64,000 bases of DNA from CAZGXI01 sp964529715 (GTDB lineage Bacteria > Chloroflexota > Anaerolineae > Aggregatilineales > Ch27). Positions 53,702 through 63,360 of this stretch are shown here, one piece after another (within the stretch, counting starts at the first letter, position 1; each line of letters starts with the position of its first letter). A program made the position numbers and the translations under genes. Where the stretch lies: positions 1 to 64,000 of the forward strand of contig CAZGXI010000005.1 of the NCBI GenBank assembly GCA_964529715.1, written 5' to 3'. The notes under the pieces were generated by a model, which saw only the letters and a list, made by a program, of their open reading frames with translations, searched no databases and had not been told where the DNA came from.

Positions 53702-55489
53702 GTGGGCATGGCATCGTCGGCAACCGAAGAGGGTAAAGGCTTCGATCTACAGGTTACGCTTCGTCTGGCGCGGTATCTGCGACCTTACAAGTTTCACATT
53801 CTGCTCGCGTTCGGTGCGATGCTGGTGGTGGTGGTGGCCCAGGTTGCCGGGCCACAGATTATTGGCGTGGCAATTGACGAGGGCGTGCGGACGGGCGATC
53901 TAGGCTCCGTCAGCCTGAAGGCCCTGACCTATCTGGGGGTGCTGGTCGCTGGGATGATCGGGCAGATCGGCATGTTCAACCTGATGGCCTTTGCGGGTCA
54001 GAACGTCATCCAGGACCTGCGCAACCAGCTTTTTGAGCACCTTCAGCGGCTGTCGCTGTCCTTTTTCGCTTCTTATGAGACCGGGCGGCTGATCTCGCGC
54101 GTTATCAGTGACGTGAACGTGCTCCGTGAGGCGATCAACTTCGCTGTGATCGGCGTGCTGCGCGACCTTTTTTCCCTGTTTGGGATCATCTTTGCCATGC
54201 TGGCGATCAACGCCCAATTGACCGTCATCGCGCTGTTTGTTGTCCCGATCATGCTGGTTATCGCTAACTTCTGGCGTGTCCATGCCCGCAAATCCTACGT
54301 GCGTGTGCGGACCACCGTCGCCGATGTCAACGCCGAACTGGCGGAGAGCATCAACGGCGTGCGAGTAGTGCAGTCGTTTGCCCGCGAACAGTACAATTAC
54401 GACCGCTTCCGCGATCAAATCAATAAACGCAACCTGGATGCCAACATCCGCACGGGCCTGGTGGCTGCTCTGTTTTTTCCGACGATTGAAATGATCGCTG
54501 GGGTTGCCGTCGGCGCGCTGATCTGGCTGGGGGGGAATCTGGTTTTGCAGCAGGCCCTTACGGCAGGGACGCTGGTCACGTTCGTGCTCTACATTGAGCA
54601 GTTCTTCTTCCCGATACGGATGCTGGCGCAGCGTTATAACACCTTCCAGGCGGTGATGGCAGCGGGGGAGAAAATCTTCACCCTGCTGGACACCGAGGTT
54701 CAGGTGAAAGATGCTGAAGACGCGCACGAATTGCCCGTGATCGAAGGGCACGTGCGGTTCGAGGACGTAACCTTTTGCTATGATGGCGAGACACCCGTCC
54801 TGAACCGGATGAATCTCGATGTGCCTGCCGGGACGACCGTCGCACTGGTAGGGCATACCGGTGCGGGTAAATCGACCATCGTCAACCTGCTCCTGCGCTT
54901 CTATAACGTGACTTCTGGGCGCATTACGATTGATGGGCATGACATCGCCTAGGTCACGCAGCAGTCTTTGCGCAGGCAGGCAGGCGTTGTGCTTCAGCAG
55001 ACATTCCTGTTTAGCGGCACGGTGATGGACAATATCCGCTATGGGCGGCTGAATGCGACCGACGACGAGGTGATCGCGGCGGCGAAGGCCGTCGGTGCGC
55101 ACGATTTCATCAGCGGGCTGCAGCACGGCTACCAGACCGAAATTCAGGAAGGTGGGGCATTGCTGTCGGTAGGACAGCGACAGTTGCTTGCCTTTGCCCG
55201 TGCCCTGCTGGCCAATCCGCGTATCCTGATCCTGGACGAGGCGACTTCCAGTGTGGATACGCGCACGGAGAAGATCATTCAGCAGGCGCTGGACCGCCTG
55301 CTCGAAGGACGGACGGCGTTTGTCATCGCGCACCGCCTGAGCACCATCACCAGCGCCGACCAGATCGTGGTGCTCGATCACGGCGAAATCGTCGAGCGTG
55401 GAACGCACGAGGAATTGCTGGCGCGTGGTGGCGCGTACCGCGACCTGTACACGATGGCTTATGCTCATCCTATTGAGGAAGTAGCCTGA
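53702..55489 (+). pseudogene. Heterodimeric ABC exporter subunit B, interrupted by in-frame TAG
   Basis: The reading frame is continuous from 53702 to 55489 apart from a TAG at 54950-54952 (codon 417), between Walker A (GHTGAGKST) and the Q-loop (VVLQQTFLF). Without it the protein would have 595 residues: six TM helices, Walker A, the LSVGQRQLLAFARAL signature and Walker B ILILDEATSSVD with the catalytic Glu. The flanking codons fit the family (usual DGHDIRDVTQQSLR-like sequence), so a single-base change is likely. TAG is a normal stop elsewhere in the window. It may be a real nonsense mutation, a strain variant or an assembly error. GTG start behind AGGAG. Confidence 0.88.
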
Positions 55490-55601
55490 ACAAGGCATCA
55501 TGGCGGCTCCGAAGCCAGAGTCAAGCGCACAGGCCCCTATCAGGTCTGCTGAAGATGCCTGCACGGCTGGAAAATTCAAACGATTCGCAAGGTTGGGCTG
55601 C

Positions 55602-55630
55602 TTGCCGGACCTGTGTCTATCCAGTAGAAT
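55602..55630 (+). promoter_or_regulatory. Promoter of the WD40/M23 operon
   Basis: TTGCCG (55602-55607) and TAGAAT (55625-55630) are separated by 17 bases, about 85 bases before the ATG at 55716. Confidence 0.5.
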
Positions 55631-55715
55631 TCCGCATGAAGAGGAATAAGAGCGCCCTCAGTTTGCGCCTGCCCGGTAGTCGGGCTGTCGCATTCCATGC
55701 CGGGATCGGAAAACT

Positions 55716-57941
55716 ATGCTTGTCCGGGCTTTTCGCCTGACTGACAAACTGGGAAACGCCGCGCTGAAGACCCTTGCCTGGTTCAGCCAGGCAGTGATCG
55801 TCTATGGCGAGTCCCTGTCTGCCGCCGTGACAGGGGCGCTCCGGCTTTTGTGGAATCTTCTATGGACTCTGGCGCGGGCTGTTGGCGCTGTGCTAGGGGG
55901 CGTGATCGGGGTGGTCCTGGCGCTGCTGGGTGTGTTGACCCGCCGTGACGTGCGCGCCGGTGTGCAGGTCCGGGTCGAGGCCGGTATGGGCCGTGCGACT
56001 GCGGCTGGACGTCGGGGGATGATGGTTCGCCGCGCCGATGAGGACGTGGCTGAGACAGTCGTCCTGGTCGAAGACCCGCTCAAGGCGCGCAACCGTACCC
56101 TCAGTGCGCTGGCGGTTCTTCTGTTGGCGGTGGTGGTGATTCTGCTACTGTGGGCTACATCTCCGAATCGGCAGCCTGCGCCTGTTGCGCCAGGGGCGGC
56201 CTTGCTGACCACGCCGGAAATCGCGCCGCAGCAGCCTACGCCGTTCGCCACTGCCGTGCCGACGGTCACACCGCGCCCAGAAGCCCTGCGTGTCGGTGGC
56301 AGTCTGGTTTACAGCGTGCGCGAAAACGGCCAGGATGATCTGTGGGTAACGGTGATCGGTCAAAGCGCCCCGACCCGCCTGACTGGAAGCCCTGCCGACG
56401 ACCGCGACCCGGCCTGGAGTCCCGATGGGCGACAGGTGGCTTTCGCCTCGAACCGCGACGGTAATTGGGAACTCTACGTGCTGGACGTTCGCAGTGGCGA
56501 GGTGACGCGCCTGACTTATACCCTGGGCTTCGAGGGGGCACCTTCGTGGAGTCCTGATGGACAGTGGCTCGTCTACGAAGGGTACGCTGAGGACAACCTG
56601 GATATTTATATCACCCGCCTAGACGGGACTCAGGGGCCGATCCGTCTGACCTATGACCCTGCCCCGGACTTTTCCCCGGCTTGGTCGCCCGGTGGACGGG
56701 AGATCGCCTATGTTTCCTGGCGCGAGGGCAACCAGGACATTTATCTTTTATCATTAGACGATCCCTCCGAGGAGTTGGCAGTCAACCTGACGGGCACGCC
56801 GGACGCCAACGAAGACCATCCTGCCTGGTCGCCAGATGGCCTTACCCTGGCTTACGGCTCTCTGGCCGAAGGGTTGGAAATCGTCTATGCCAGGCCGGTC
56901 GGTGCGCCACGCGGCGAGCCGGTCGTGATCGACCGAGGGCGGATGCCGGCTTGGTCGCCGGATGGTAATAGTCTGGTTTATTGTGTTGAGCAGGGTGGGC
57001 GGACGTTTCTCGTCGCCGGCCAGTATCAGGCAGTCGGGGTTGCCAGCGAGGCGGTTTCCTTGCCCGGTCGTGTCGCCGACCCGGACTGGACCGCCGCAAC
57101 CCTGTCATCTCAGGGAATGGGCGCGGCTGTGGCAGTGGAGACGGGCAACCCACTTTACCGGGAAGAGATCGTCTCGGCTCAGAGCGCGCCACCGTATTAC
57201 CGCCTGATTCTCCTGAACGGTGTCAATGCGCCCAGTCCTCACCTCAACGACCGGGTTAACGACTCTTTCATGGCGTTGCGACAGGCGGTGCTGCAAAAGA
57301 CGGGCCAGGATTACCTGGGCGATTTGGAAGATGTCTTTTGGGGGCTGGATCGCGTGCCCGAACCCGGTCAGGAGCGCCGCAACTGGCATATGACCGGGCG
57401 AGCTTTTGCTCTCAATCGCAACCTGATCTATGGATTTCCTTCTCCGCTGGAAATCGTGCGTGAAGATGTTGGCCCCTACACCTACTGGCGTGTCTACGTC
57501 CGCGCCGCCGTGCAGAATGGACAGTTGGGTGAACCGCTGCGCCAGATGCCCTGGGACTTCACCGCCCGCACGGCAGGGGATGTACAGGCTTACGATGAAG
57601 GGGGACGCCTGCGGGGATTTATCCCGTCGGGTTATTACATCGACTTGACGCAACTGGCCGAGGACTACGGCTGGCAACGTCTCCCGGCGGACCGCACCTG
57701 GCGTTACAATTTCGGCGGTGTGTTGTTCTGGGAGTTCGTCAAGACCGACGGCCTGAGTTGGGAAGAAGCCATGCTCGAACTGTACAGCCAGGATGAGTTG
57801 AATGCGTTCCTGAACGAGCCGACGCCCTTCCCGACGCCGACGCTTGCTCCACCGACTCCCACCATTGGGCCGACCCGCACACCAACGCCCGTCCCGCCTG
57901 ATCAGCAGTCCGAAGCAGCAGAGCCAGTCGAAGCGCCATGA
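55716..57941 (+). CDS. Membrane protein with TolB-like beta-propeller
   Basis: A 741-residue protein. Residues 1-75 contain hydrophobic, possibly amphipathic helices, and a clear TM helix follows at about 128-146. A Pro/Thr-rich linker leads to a series of PD40/WD40-like blades with the repeated AWSPDG or SWSPDG motif (about 220-430: DPAWSPDGRQVAFAS, APSWSPDGQWLVYEG, HPAWSPDGLTLAYG, MPAWSPDGNSLVY). The C-terminal ~270 residues form another extracytoplasmic domain ending in a TPTP tail. Translation is coupled (ATGA) to an M23 peptidase gene, which suggests a wall-associated pair. The function is unknown. Confidence 0.72.
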   Translation: MLVRAFRLTDKLGNAALKTLAWFSQAVIVYGESLSAAVTGALRLLWNLLWTLARAVGAVLGGVIGVVLALLGVLTRRDVRAGVQVRVEAGMGRATAAGRRGMMVRRADEDVAETVVLVEDPLKARNRTLSALAVLLLAVVVILLLWATSPNRQPAPVAPGAALLTTPEIAPQQPTPFATAVPTVTPRPEALRVGGSLVYSVRENGQDDLWVTVIGQSAPTRLTGSPADDRDPAWSPDGRQVAFASNRDGNWELYVLDVRSGEVTRLTYTLGFEGAPSWSPDGQWLVYEGYAEDNLDIYITRLDGTQGPIRLTYDPAPDFSPAWSPGGREIAYVSWREGNQDIYLLSLDDPSEELAVNLTGTPDANEDHPAWSPDGLTLAYGSLAEGLEIVYARPVGAPRGEPVVIDRGRMPAWSPDGNSLVYCVEQGGRTFLVAGQYQAVGVASEAVSLPGRVADPDWTAATLSSQGMGAAVAVETGNPLYREEIVSAQSAPPYYRLILLNGVNAPSPHLNDRVNDSFMALRQAVLQKTGQDYLGDLEDVFWGLDRVPEPGQERRNWHMTGRAFALNRNLIYGFPSPLEIVREDVGPYTYWRVYVRAAVQNGQLGEPLRQMPWDFTARTAGDVQAYDEGGRLRGFIPSGYYIDLTQLAEDYGWQRLPADRTWRYNFGGVLFWEFVKTDGLSWEEAMLELYSQDELNAFLNEPTPFPTPTLAPPTPTIGPTRTPTPVPPDQQSEAAEPVEAP

Positions 57942-59245
57942 GCCTGAGAAAAGAGACGCGCCCCCGTAATTTGCAAGTCCTGGCTTTGTTCCTGGTGATG
58001 GGTATCGGGATCGGCCTGTTAGTCTTACGTGGCGCTCCGCCGCCGCTGGAATTCAGCGTGCCCTTGGGCGTACAGGGTACGCCTACACCGGGCCAGCCCT
58101 CGTGGCAGGAGGTGCTGGAGCGTGAGTTTCTGGAGAATGCCACCCCCTTGCCAACGGTCGAACTGCCCGCCGATTCGTTTGTCGCGCCGACCATTCCGCC
58201 GGTCGAGGCCGGAGGGGTGGTGGCGTTGGAACCTACCCGGCTGTTGGGGACCGTCGTTCCGACCAACACTCCCCTTCCGCCGCCGCCATCCCCGACGCGC
58301 TTCGGTCCGGCTTATCTGCCTACGCCAACCGGTCAGGTTGCGGCGGTGAACGTCGCGGCGGGCGACATTCGGTGGCAGCCCCCACCGCTCCAGGAGCCGA
58401 TCTCGCTCGACCCGCGCGACCATTACTGGCTGGCCCGCCCGGTGGACTCTAACGCTACTAACTACGGCCTGTTCTACTATCCTTTCGGTTCCGATGGACC
58501 GAACAACGATTACCGTATCCATCACGGCATTGATATGCCTAATCCCATCGGGGAAAGCATTCGCGCTGCTGGGCCGGGCATCGTCTTGTGGGCGGCGAGC
58601 GGTTTCCGGGTGGAGCAGAGTGATGGCAGTGTTTCTGAATATACCTCGTCATATGGCAATACCGTGTTGATTCAGCACGACTTTGGTTATCGGGGACAGC
58701 CGATCTATACCCTGTACGCGCATATGTCGGCGATTTTGGTGGCACGCGGTCAGCGTGTCCAAACAGGCGACATCATCGGCCTGGTGGGCGATACCGGTGT
58801 TGTGACCGGCTCGCACGTACATTTCGAGGTTCGCGTCGGGCGCAACAGCATTTACGCGGTGCATAACCCCGTCTTGTGGATGGTTCCCTACGTCGATTAC
58901 GGCACCATTGCCGGACGTGTGATCGGGCCGAACGGCCAGTTGCTTACCGACCAGGATATTTCGGTTATCGACCGGGCAACGGGGCGCGTCGTCCAAACCA
59001 CCACCAGCTACATCTGGCGGGATAACAACGAGGACGGCTTTTCTGATGTGAACTCAGACCCGTCTTGGGGAGAGAATTTCGCCCTGGGCGATATTCCGCG
59101 TGGGCGCTACCAGGTGGTGACACGTATCGATGGGCAGCGTGTGGCTCGTCTGGTGGACGTGATTCCGGGCACGACGGCGTTTGTCGAATTGGCCTTGCAG
59201 CCTGAAGTAACTCCGCAGACTCCCGATACACAGAGCGGCCTTTAA
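57938..59245 (+). CDS. M23 (LytM-like) metallopeptidase
   Basis: A 435-residue membrane-anchored protein: one N-terminal TM (VLALFLVMGIGIGLLVL), a long Pro-rich spacer (to about 165), then an M23 endopeptidase domain. The zinc site is HHGIDM (HxxxD) and HVHFEV (HxH). A C-terminal carboxypeptidase-regulatory-like beta domain follows (GRVIGPNGQLLTDQDISVI to NFALGDIPRGRYQVV, quoted in parts). It is expected to cut peptidoglycan peptides outside the cell. Its ATG overlaps the stop of the propeller gene. Confidence 0.88.
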   Translation: MSLRKETRPRNLQVLALFLVMGIGIGLLVLRGAPPPLEFSVPLGVQGTPTPGQPSWQEVLEREFLENATPLPTVELPADSFVAPTIPPVEAGGVVALEPTRLLGTVVPTNTPLPPPPSPTRFGPAYLPTPTGQVAAVNVAAGDIRWQPPPLQEPISLDPRDHYWLARPVDSNATNYGLFYYPFGSDGPNNDYRIHHGIDMPNPIGESIRAAGPGIVLWAASGFRVEQSDGSVSEYTSSYGNTVLIQHDFGYRGQPIYTLYAHMSAILVARGQRVQTGDIIGLVGDTGVVTGSHVHFEVRVGRNSIYAVHNPVLWMVPYVDYGTIAGRVIGPNGQLLTDQDISVIDRATGRVVQTTTSYIWRDNNEDGFSDVNSDPSWGENFALGDIPRGRYQVVTRIDGQRVARLVDVIPGTTAFVELALQPEVTPQTPDTQSGL

Positions 59246-59428
59246 CGACATGCTCCCGTTGGATAGCGTCCAGACTGGCCGGTCGTCAGCCGACCGTCGG
59301 TTTGGCGTCGTTTGTGTCTATGGCGTATCCCCTGTGCGCGGGCTACACTTGGCTGAGAGAGCCGGAAGAAACAACAGGCAGGGACACAGCTCTGCTTGTA
59401 CTACTTCTTGACCAGGGAGATTTTAACG

Positions 59429-61585
59429 ATGAGGTGGATAGAAAATCGGCGGCGTATATTGGCAGTGTTGCTTTTCGCAGCGGCGGCTTCTCTGCTGGGC
59501 GCGGGGCTAGCTTTTGCGCAGGGTGGCCAGGATCGGCAGTTAACGGCTCAAGCACCTGTCACCGGCGTGCTGGACTCTCAGACGTTTGTGCAGACCTACT
59601 GGTTTGAGGGAGGCGTCGGGCAAGTCGTTACCCTGTTTGCGTCCACGCCGGACGATGGCCTGGAGCTGGCGCTGTTTCTGACCGATACTGGTGGCAATTT
59701 GCTTGGCGTGGATGTGGACGCGGCCACGCCGGGCGTCGCGTCGGTTGCTGACTTCACGCTGCCACAGAGTGGGCGTTATTATGTCACAGTGATGCGTCTG
59801 TCTGGCGCGCAGGGCGATGGCGCAGGAACGTTCTCGCTGACCCTTGCCACCACTGGTGGGGAGCTGCCTGCTGCAACGCCGCTGGGGGATGAGACACCTG
59901 CGCCGACTGAGACGGCAACGGCGGCGCAGTTTGCTGCGCCGACTCTGGTGCAGTTGGATGCCGGGATCGAGGTCGCACTGACCTGGAACAGCACTGCCGA
60001 CCTGGACCTTGAGGTCCGTGACCCGTTTGGCAACAGTATCTACTGGGAAAATCCGGCGGTGGAAAATGCCATTTTCGACCGCAATGTCAACGCCAATTGC
60101 GAAAATACGACTGCCGACAACCCTACCGAGCGCACCCGCTGGTCGCCGGGGGGATCGGCTGCCGGCAGTTACGAGGTTATCGTTTATTACATTCAGGGTT
60201 GTGATAACAACGCCCCGGCCAACCTGACCCTGAACGTTACCGTCAATGGCGTTGCTTTGGAGCCGGTGGTGGGTACGCTGCTGCCGGGACAGGAATTTCT
60301 ATCCAGTTTTGTGGTCGCTGCGAATGGCGGGGCTACGCTAGGGCTGAGCGGCGTCAATCCCGATTCGGCGCTGGCAGGCACCGAGGGTCTACTCTCTGGA
60401 CAGATTCCAATTGCGTCGGACACCAGTGTTGAGGGGGTGATCGACGCGCAGAACTGGTTGCAGACCTATAGCTTTACCGGCGCTGCCGGTCAAATCGTCA
60501 CCATCCGTATGGACGCTGTTGCGGGCAACCTAGACTCCAAGCTGTTCCTGCTGGATCCAAACGGCAATGTTGTGGCTTTCAATGACGACGCCGTATCCGG
60601 CGGGACGATCAACGCGGAAATTGCCAATCAGACACTCGTCTCAGATGGTTTGTATACCATCGTTGCCACGCGCTACGGGCAACAGTATGGTGGCACGCAG
60701 GGCGTGTATAGCCTGACACTGAGCGGCGCAAGTGTGGCTGCACTGCCTGCTGCGTTGGCGGCGCTGGACCTGCCAGCCGGAAGCATTGAAGTGGCTTTGT
60801 TATGGAATACCAACGCCGACCTGCAACTGCTTGTGCGCGACCCCTCCGGCACGGCAGTCTATGATGACCGCCGGACGGTGAACAGTGGGGGGCAGTTCTA
60901 TCTGGATGGCAACGTCGGCTGCGTGGACACGACCACCAATCCCGTTTCCTACACTTACTGGCCACCTGACCGCCTGCCGCCCGGCACTTACGAGGTGGAA
61001 GTATGGTATCAGGCTTCATGCAATGACACCACACCGGTGACTTTTAATCTGACGGTGCGCGTGCGCGACCAGGTGATCCTCAGCACTACTGGCCAGCCGA
61101 ATCCTGGACAAGTTTATCTGACCAGCTTCACCGTCGATGTCAATGGCATCGCCTCGGTCGGGCAGGGCGGCATGGTCGGCACATCGCTGCCAGGGCAGGG
61201 CATGGTTCCCGACAGTTCGATGATCAATATTGGCGATGCGTTGCCGACGGCCATCCCTATTGCCTACGACGATACGGTGAGCGGAACGATCAACCAGGTT
61301 AACCGGTATGTAATGTATACCTTTGAAGGAGAAGCTGGCGACCAGGTGCGCATCGGGATGCAGGCCACCGCCGGAAATCTGGATACGACGTTGTTCCTGC
61401 TCTCGCCACAGGGAGCGCAGCTTGCCGTCAATGACGATGCGGTCGTCAACGAAACGACCAACTCGCTGATCAACAATGTCACCCTGCCGGAAAACGGCAC
61501 CTACATTATCATCGCCACGCACTATGGAGTCCTTTACGGCGGGACGAGTGGGACATATAATCTCTCCCTAACTCGTCTCAACTGA
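59429..61585 (+). CDS. Secreted protein with repeated PPC-type beta-domains
   Basis: A 718-residue exported protein. The signal peptide ends near GLAFA. Three bacterial pre-peptidase C-terminal (PPC)-like beta-sandwich domains are seen: about 30-130, 320-420 and 610-715, marked by GQVVTLFAS, GQIVTIRMDAVAGNLDSKLF and DQVRIGMQATAGNLDTTLF. Two other similar domains sit between them with LTWNSTADLDLEVRDP and LLWNTNADLQLLVRDP. No protease domain is present, so it is probably a surface or binding protein. GGGAG lies before the ATG. Terminator follows immediately. Confidence 0.78.
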   Translation: MRWIENRRRILAVLLFAAAASLLGAGLAFAQGGQDRQLTAQAPVTGVLDSQTFVQTYWFEGGVGQVVTLFASTPDDGLELALFLTDTGGNLLGVDVDAATPGVASVADFTLPQSGRYYVTVMRLSGAQGDGAGTFSLTLATTGGELPAATPLGDETPAPTETATAAQFAAPTLVQLDAGIEVALTWNSTADLDLEVRDPFGNSIYWENPAVENAIFDRNVNANCENTTADNPTERTRWSPGGSAAGSYEVIVYYIQGCDNNAPANLTLNVTVNGVALEPVVGTLLPGQEFLSSFVVAANGGATLGLSGVNPDSALAGTEGLLSGQIPIASDTSVEGVIDAQNWLQTYSFTGAAGQIVTIRMDAVAGNLDSKLFLLDPNGNVVAFNDDAVSGGTINAEIANQTLVSDGLYTIVATRYGQQYGGTQGVYSLTLSGASVAALPAALAALDLPAGSIEVALLWNTNADLQLLVRDPSGTAVYDDRRTVNSGGQFYLDGNVGCVDTTTNPVSYTYWPPDRLPPGTYEVEVWYQASCNDTTPVTFNLTVRVRDQVILSTTGQPNPGQVYLTSFTVDVNGIASVGQGGMVGTSLPGQGMVPDSSMINIGDALPTAIPIAYDDTVSGTINQVNRYVMYTFEGEAGDQVRIGMQATAGNLDTTLFLLSPQGAQLAVNDDAVVNETTNSLINNVTLPENGTYIIIATHYGVLYGGTSGTYNLSLTRLN

Positions 61586-61591
61586 GACACC

Positions 61592-61635
61592 GGTGGGGTG
61601 GGGCGNNNNNNNNNNACGCCTCGCCCCGCCTTTTT
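61592..61635 (+). terminator. GC-rich terminator containing an assembly gap
   Basis: GGTGGGGTGGGGCG (61592-61605) pairs with CGCCTCGCCCCGCC (61617-61630) through 14 pairs including three G-T wobbles, followed by TTTTT. The 10 Ns fall exactly in the loop. Confidence 0.7.
61606..61615. other. Scaffold gap (10 Ns)
   Basis: Ten undetermined bases inside the loop of a GC-rich hairpin. The true length is unknown. It shows that the window is a scaffold and not finished sequence. Confidence 0.99.
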
Positions 61636-61669
61636 GTAACCGTTCTTTCAAGGAAAAGGCTCACTACAC

Positions 61670-62359
61670 ATGCGTTTCAAAAAACATCTGCTTTTGCTGC
61701 TGCCGCTGGTGATTCTGGCAGCAAGCTGCCTGCCACAGCCGACCTTGCGTTCCGATCTATTCTTGGACGATCAGAGCCTCATCAGTGGCGAGCCTTGTGC
61801 GCCGCCCTGTTGGAATGGCATTACGCCGGGCGAAACATCTTTTGCCGATGCGATCAGCACCCTTACCGCAGATGATGCCCATTTCACAGACCCGGAGCAG
61901 AGCACAGATGGGGGGATTTTGCAGGCGGCCTGGCAGAAGGCGGATAGCGGACAATACTGCTGCCGGGTGGTGGCAGGCGAGAACGACCAAAACAGCCCGG
62001 TTTCCTATATTTTCCTGGCGTTATCCCCGCACATCATCGTCGATCAGGTCATCGACCGTTACGGTGAGCCGGAATATGTGACGGCATTTCAGTTTACCGA
62101 TTCCGAAGCGGTCATCCAGCTGGTCTATCCTGATGTGCCGATGGCAGTCACGGTGCTGGTGGGCGACCCGACGGCGTCGCTGGTGACAAATTCCGATGTC
62201 GTGGCCGTGCTTTACATGGCCCCACGGGAGATGGAACTGATTCTCGACACGTCAGAATTGCAGGCGTGGAACGGCTACCAGCCTTATGCCGTCTATGCCG
62301 AGGCGACGCCGGTTCTGACGCCGCGCGTCACCTTGACTCCCCTTCCTGAGGGGCAGTGA
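61670..62359 (+). CDS. Lipoprotein of unknown function
   Basis: A 229-residue lipoprotein. The lipobox LAASC gives Cys20. Two Cys pairs follow (EPCAPPCWNGITPGE and YCC). The middle has alternating beta and helix segments (IIVDQVIDRYGEPEYV) and the C-terminus is Thr/Pro-rich. The CAPPCWNGITPGETS region looks like a conserved lipoprotein family motif, but no function is known to me. AAGGAAAAGG precedes the ATG. Confidence 0.75.
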   Translation: MRFKKHLLLLLPLVILAASCLPQPTLRSDLFLDDQSLISGEPCAPPCWNGITPGETSFADAISTLTADDAHFTDPEQSTDGGILQAAWQKADSGQYCCRVVAGENDQNSPVSYIFLALSPHIIVDQVIDRYGEPEYVTAFQFTDSEAVIQLVYPDVPMAVTVLVGDPTASLVTNSDVVAVLYMAPREMELILDTSELQAWNGYQPYAVYAEATPVLTPRVTLTPLPEGQ

Positions 62360-62415
62360 CGACTCTGTTTGTTAGAGTAGCGTGAATATTCGATGAAAGA
62401 AGCCGTGTTGCTGGG

Positions 62416-62421
62416 TATAAT
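62416..62421 (+). promoter_or_regulatory. -10 box of the DsbA-like gene
   Basis: A perfect TATAAT in the context GGGTATAATCAC, nearly identical to the exporter promoter at 51814. The -35 is unclear. AGGAG follows 11 bases before the ATG at 62461. Confidence 0.5.
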
Positions 62422-62460
62422 CACAGTACACAGCTTATACCAATCAGGAGCACGCTCACC

Positions 62461-63249
62461 ATGGAACCCACATCGCCTGCAAAGACGAAAAAAGATGAAG
62501 AGGTCGTGACGGTCTCTCGTTCGACGATCTACTTCATTATCACTGCCGTCGTTTTCTTCATCATTGGTTATGGCGTGGCGTGGTTTTCCTTCAATACAGC
62601 CAGTAACGCAATGCAGGAGACGGTACGCAATGCTGTGTCGGAAGCTCTGGCAGAGGCAAACCTGAACGGCGGTGCTGCTGCCGCTGCTGCGGCCCAGCCG
62701 ACGGCGCTGCCGGCGGTGGTCGAGAATGTTAGCGTGGACGATGACCCCTCTATCGGGGCAGAAGATGCACCGGTCGTGATCGTGGAATTCTCCGACTACC
62801 GCTGCCCCTACTGCCAGCGTTTCCAGGAACAAACCCTGAATCCGCTGCTGGAGCAGTATGCGGGTCAGATTCGCCTCGTTTACCGTGACTTTCCGGTGGT
62901 CGGCGGCGGGGCGGTCGGACGGCTGGCTGCTGAAGCGGCGGAGTGCGCCGACGATCAAGGAAAGTACTGGGAATACCACGACACGCTGTTTGCCAACCAG
63001 CAGGACCTCAGCGAAGAGGCGTTGATCCGCTATGCCGGAGACCTGGACCTGGACGTAGAAGCGTTCACGGCCTGTCTGCAAAACGATACCTATGCGGAAG
63101 AAGTGCAGAATGACTACCTGGACGGCTTCAACTATGGCGTCAGTGGCACGCCGACGTTCTTCGTGAACGGGCGTCGCCTCATCGGCGCACAGCCGCTGGC
63201 GGCTTTCCAGCAGGTGATCGAGCAGGCCCTCCAGGAAGCAGGCGGATAG
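62461..63249 (+). CDS. Membrane-anchored DsbA/BdbD-like thiol oxidoreductase
   Basis: A 262-residue protein: one N-terminal TM (about residues 22-43), a short coiled/Ala-rich linker, then a DsbA-type thioredoxin fold. Active site C115PYC118 and the cis-Pro loop GTPTFFVNG are present. It probably forms or shuffles disulfides in exported proteins, fitting the Cys-rich secreted and lipoprotein genes nearby. No partner DsbB/VKOR gene is adjacent. Confidence 0.9.
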   Translation: MEPTSPAKTKKDEEVVTVSRSTIYFIITAVVFFIIGYGVAWFSFNTASNAMQETVRNAVSEALAEANLNGGAAAAAAAQPTALPAVVENVSVDDDPSIGAEDAPVVIVEFSDYRCPYCQRFQEQTLNPLLEQYAGQIRLVYRDFPVVGGGAVGRLAAEAAECADDQGKYWEYHDTLFANQQDLSEEALIRYAGDLDLDVEAFTACLQNDTYAEEVQNDYLDGFNYGVSGTPTFFVNGRRLIGAQPLAAFQQVIEQALQEAGG

Positions 63250-63272
63250 CAGATTCCAGTCGTAAGAAACGA

Positions 63273-63301
63273 TTGCGTGTTCCGTCTAAAAATGATATAA
63301 T
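63273..63301 (+). promoter_or_regulatory. Promoter of the S1-domain gene
   Basis: TTGCGT (63273-63278) and a perfect TATAAT (63296-63301) are separated by 17 bases. Confidence 0.6.
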
Positions 63302-63360
63302 ATCGATTCGCCCATGGAGGCGGCGGAGCAAGTTGAACGTCTTTCTAAGGAGCTGACGCA

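Noticed and set aside
54950..54952. Genome-wide recoding of TAG or pyrrolysine insertion
   Set aside because: TAG ends several intact genes in the window at the expected family length, so general recoding is not supported.
55490..55715. A tRNA or small gene between the ABC exporter and the propeller gene
   Set aside because: No cloverleaf or T-loop sequence was found, and the ORF at 55555-55740 has no coding features; only a promoter is supported.
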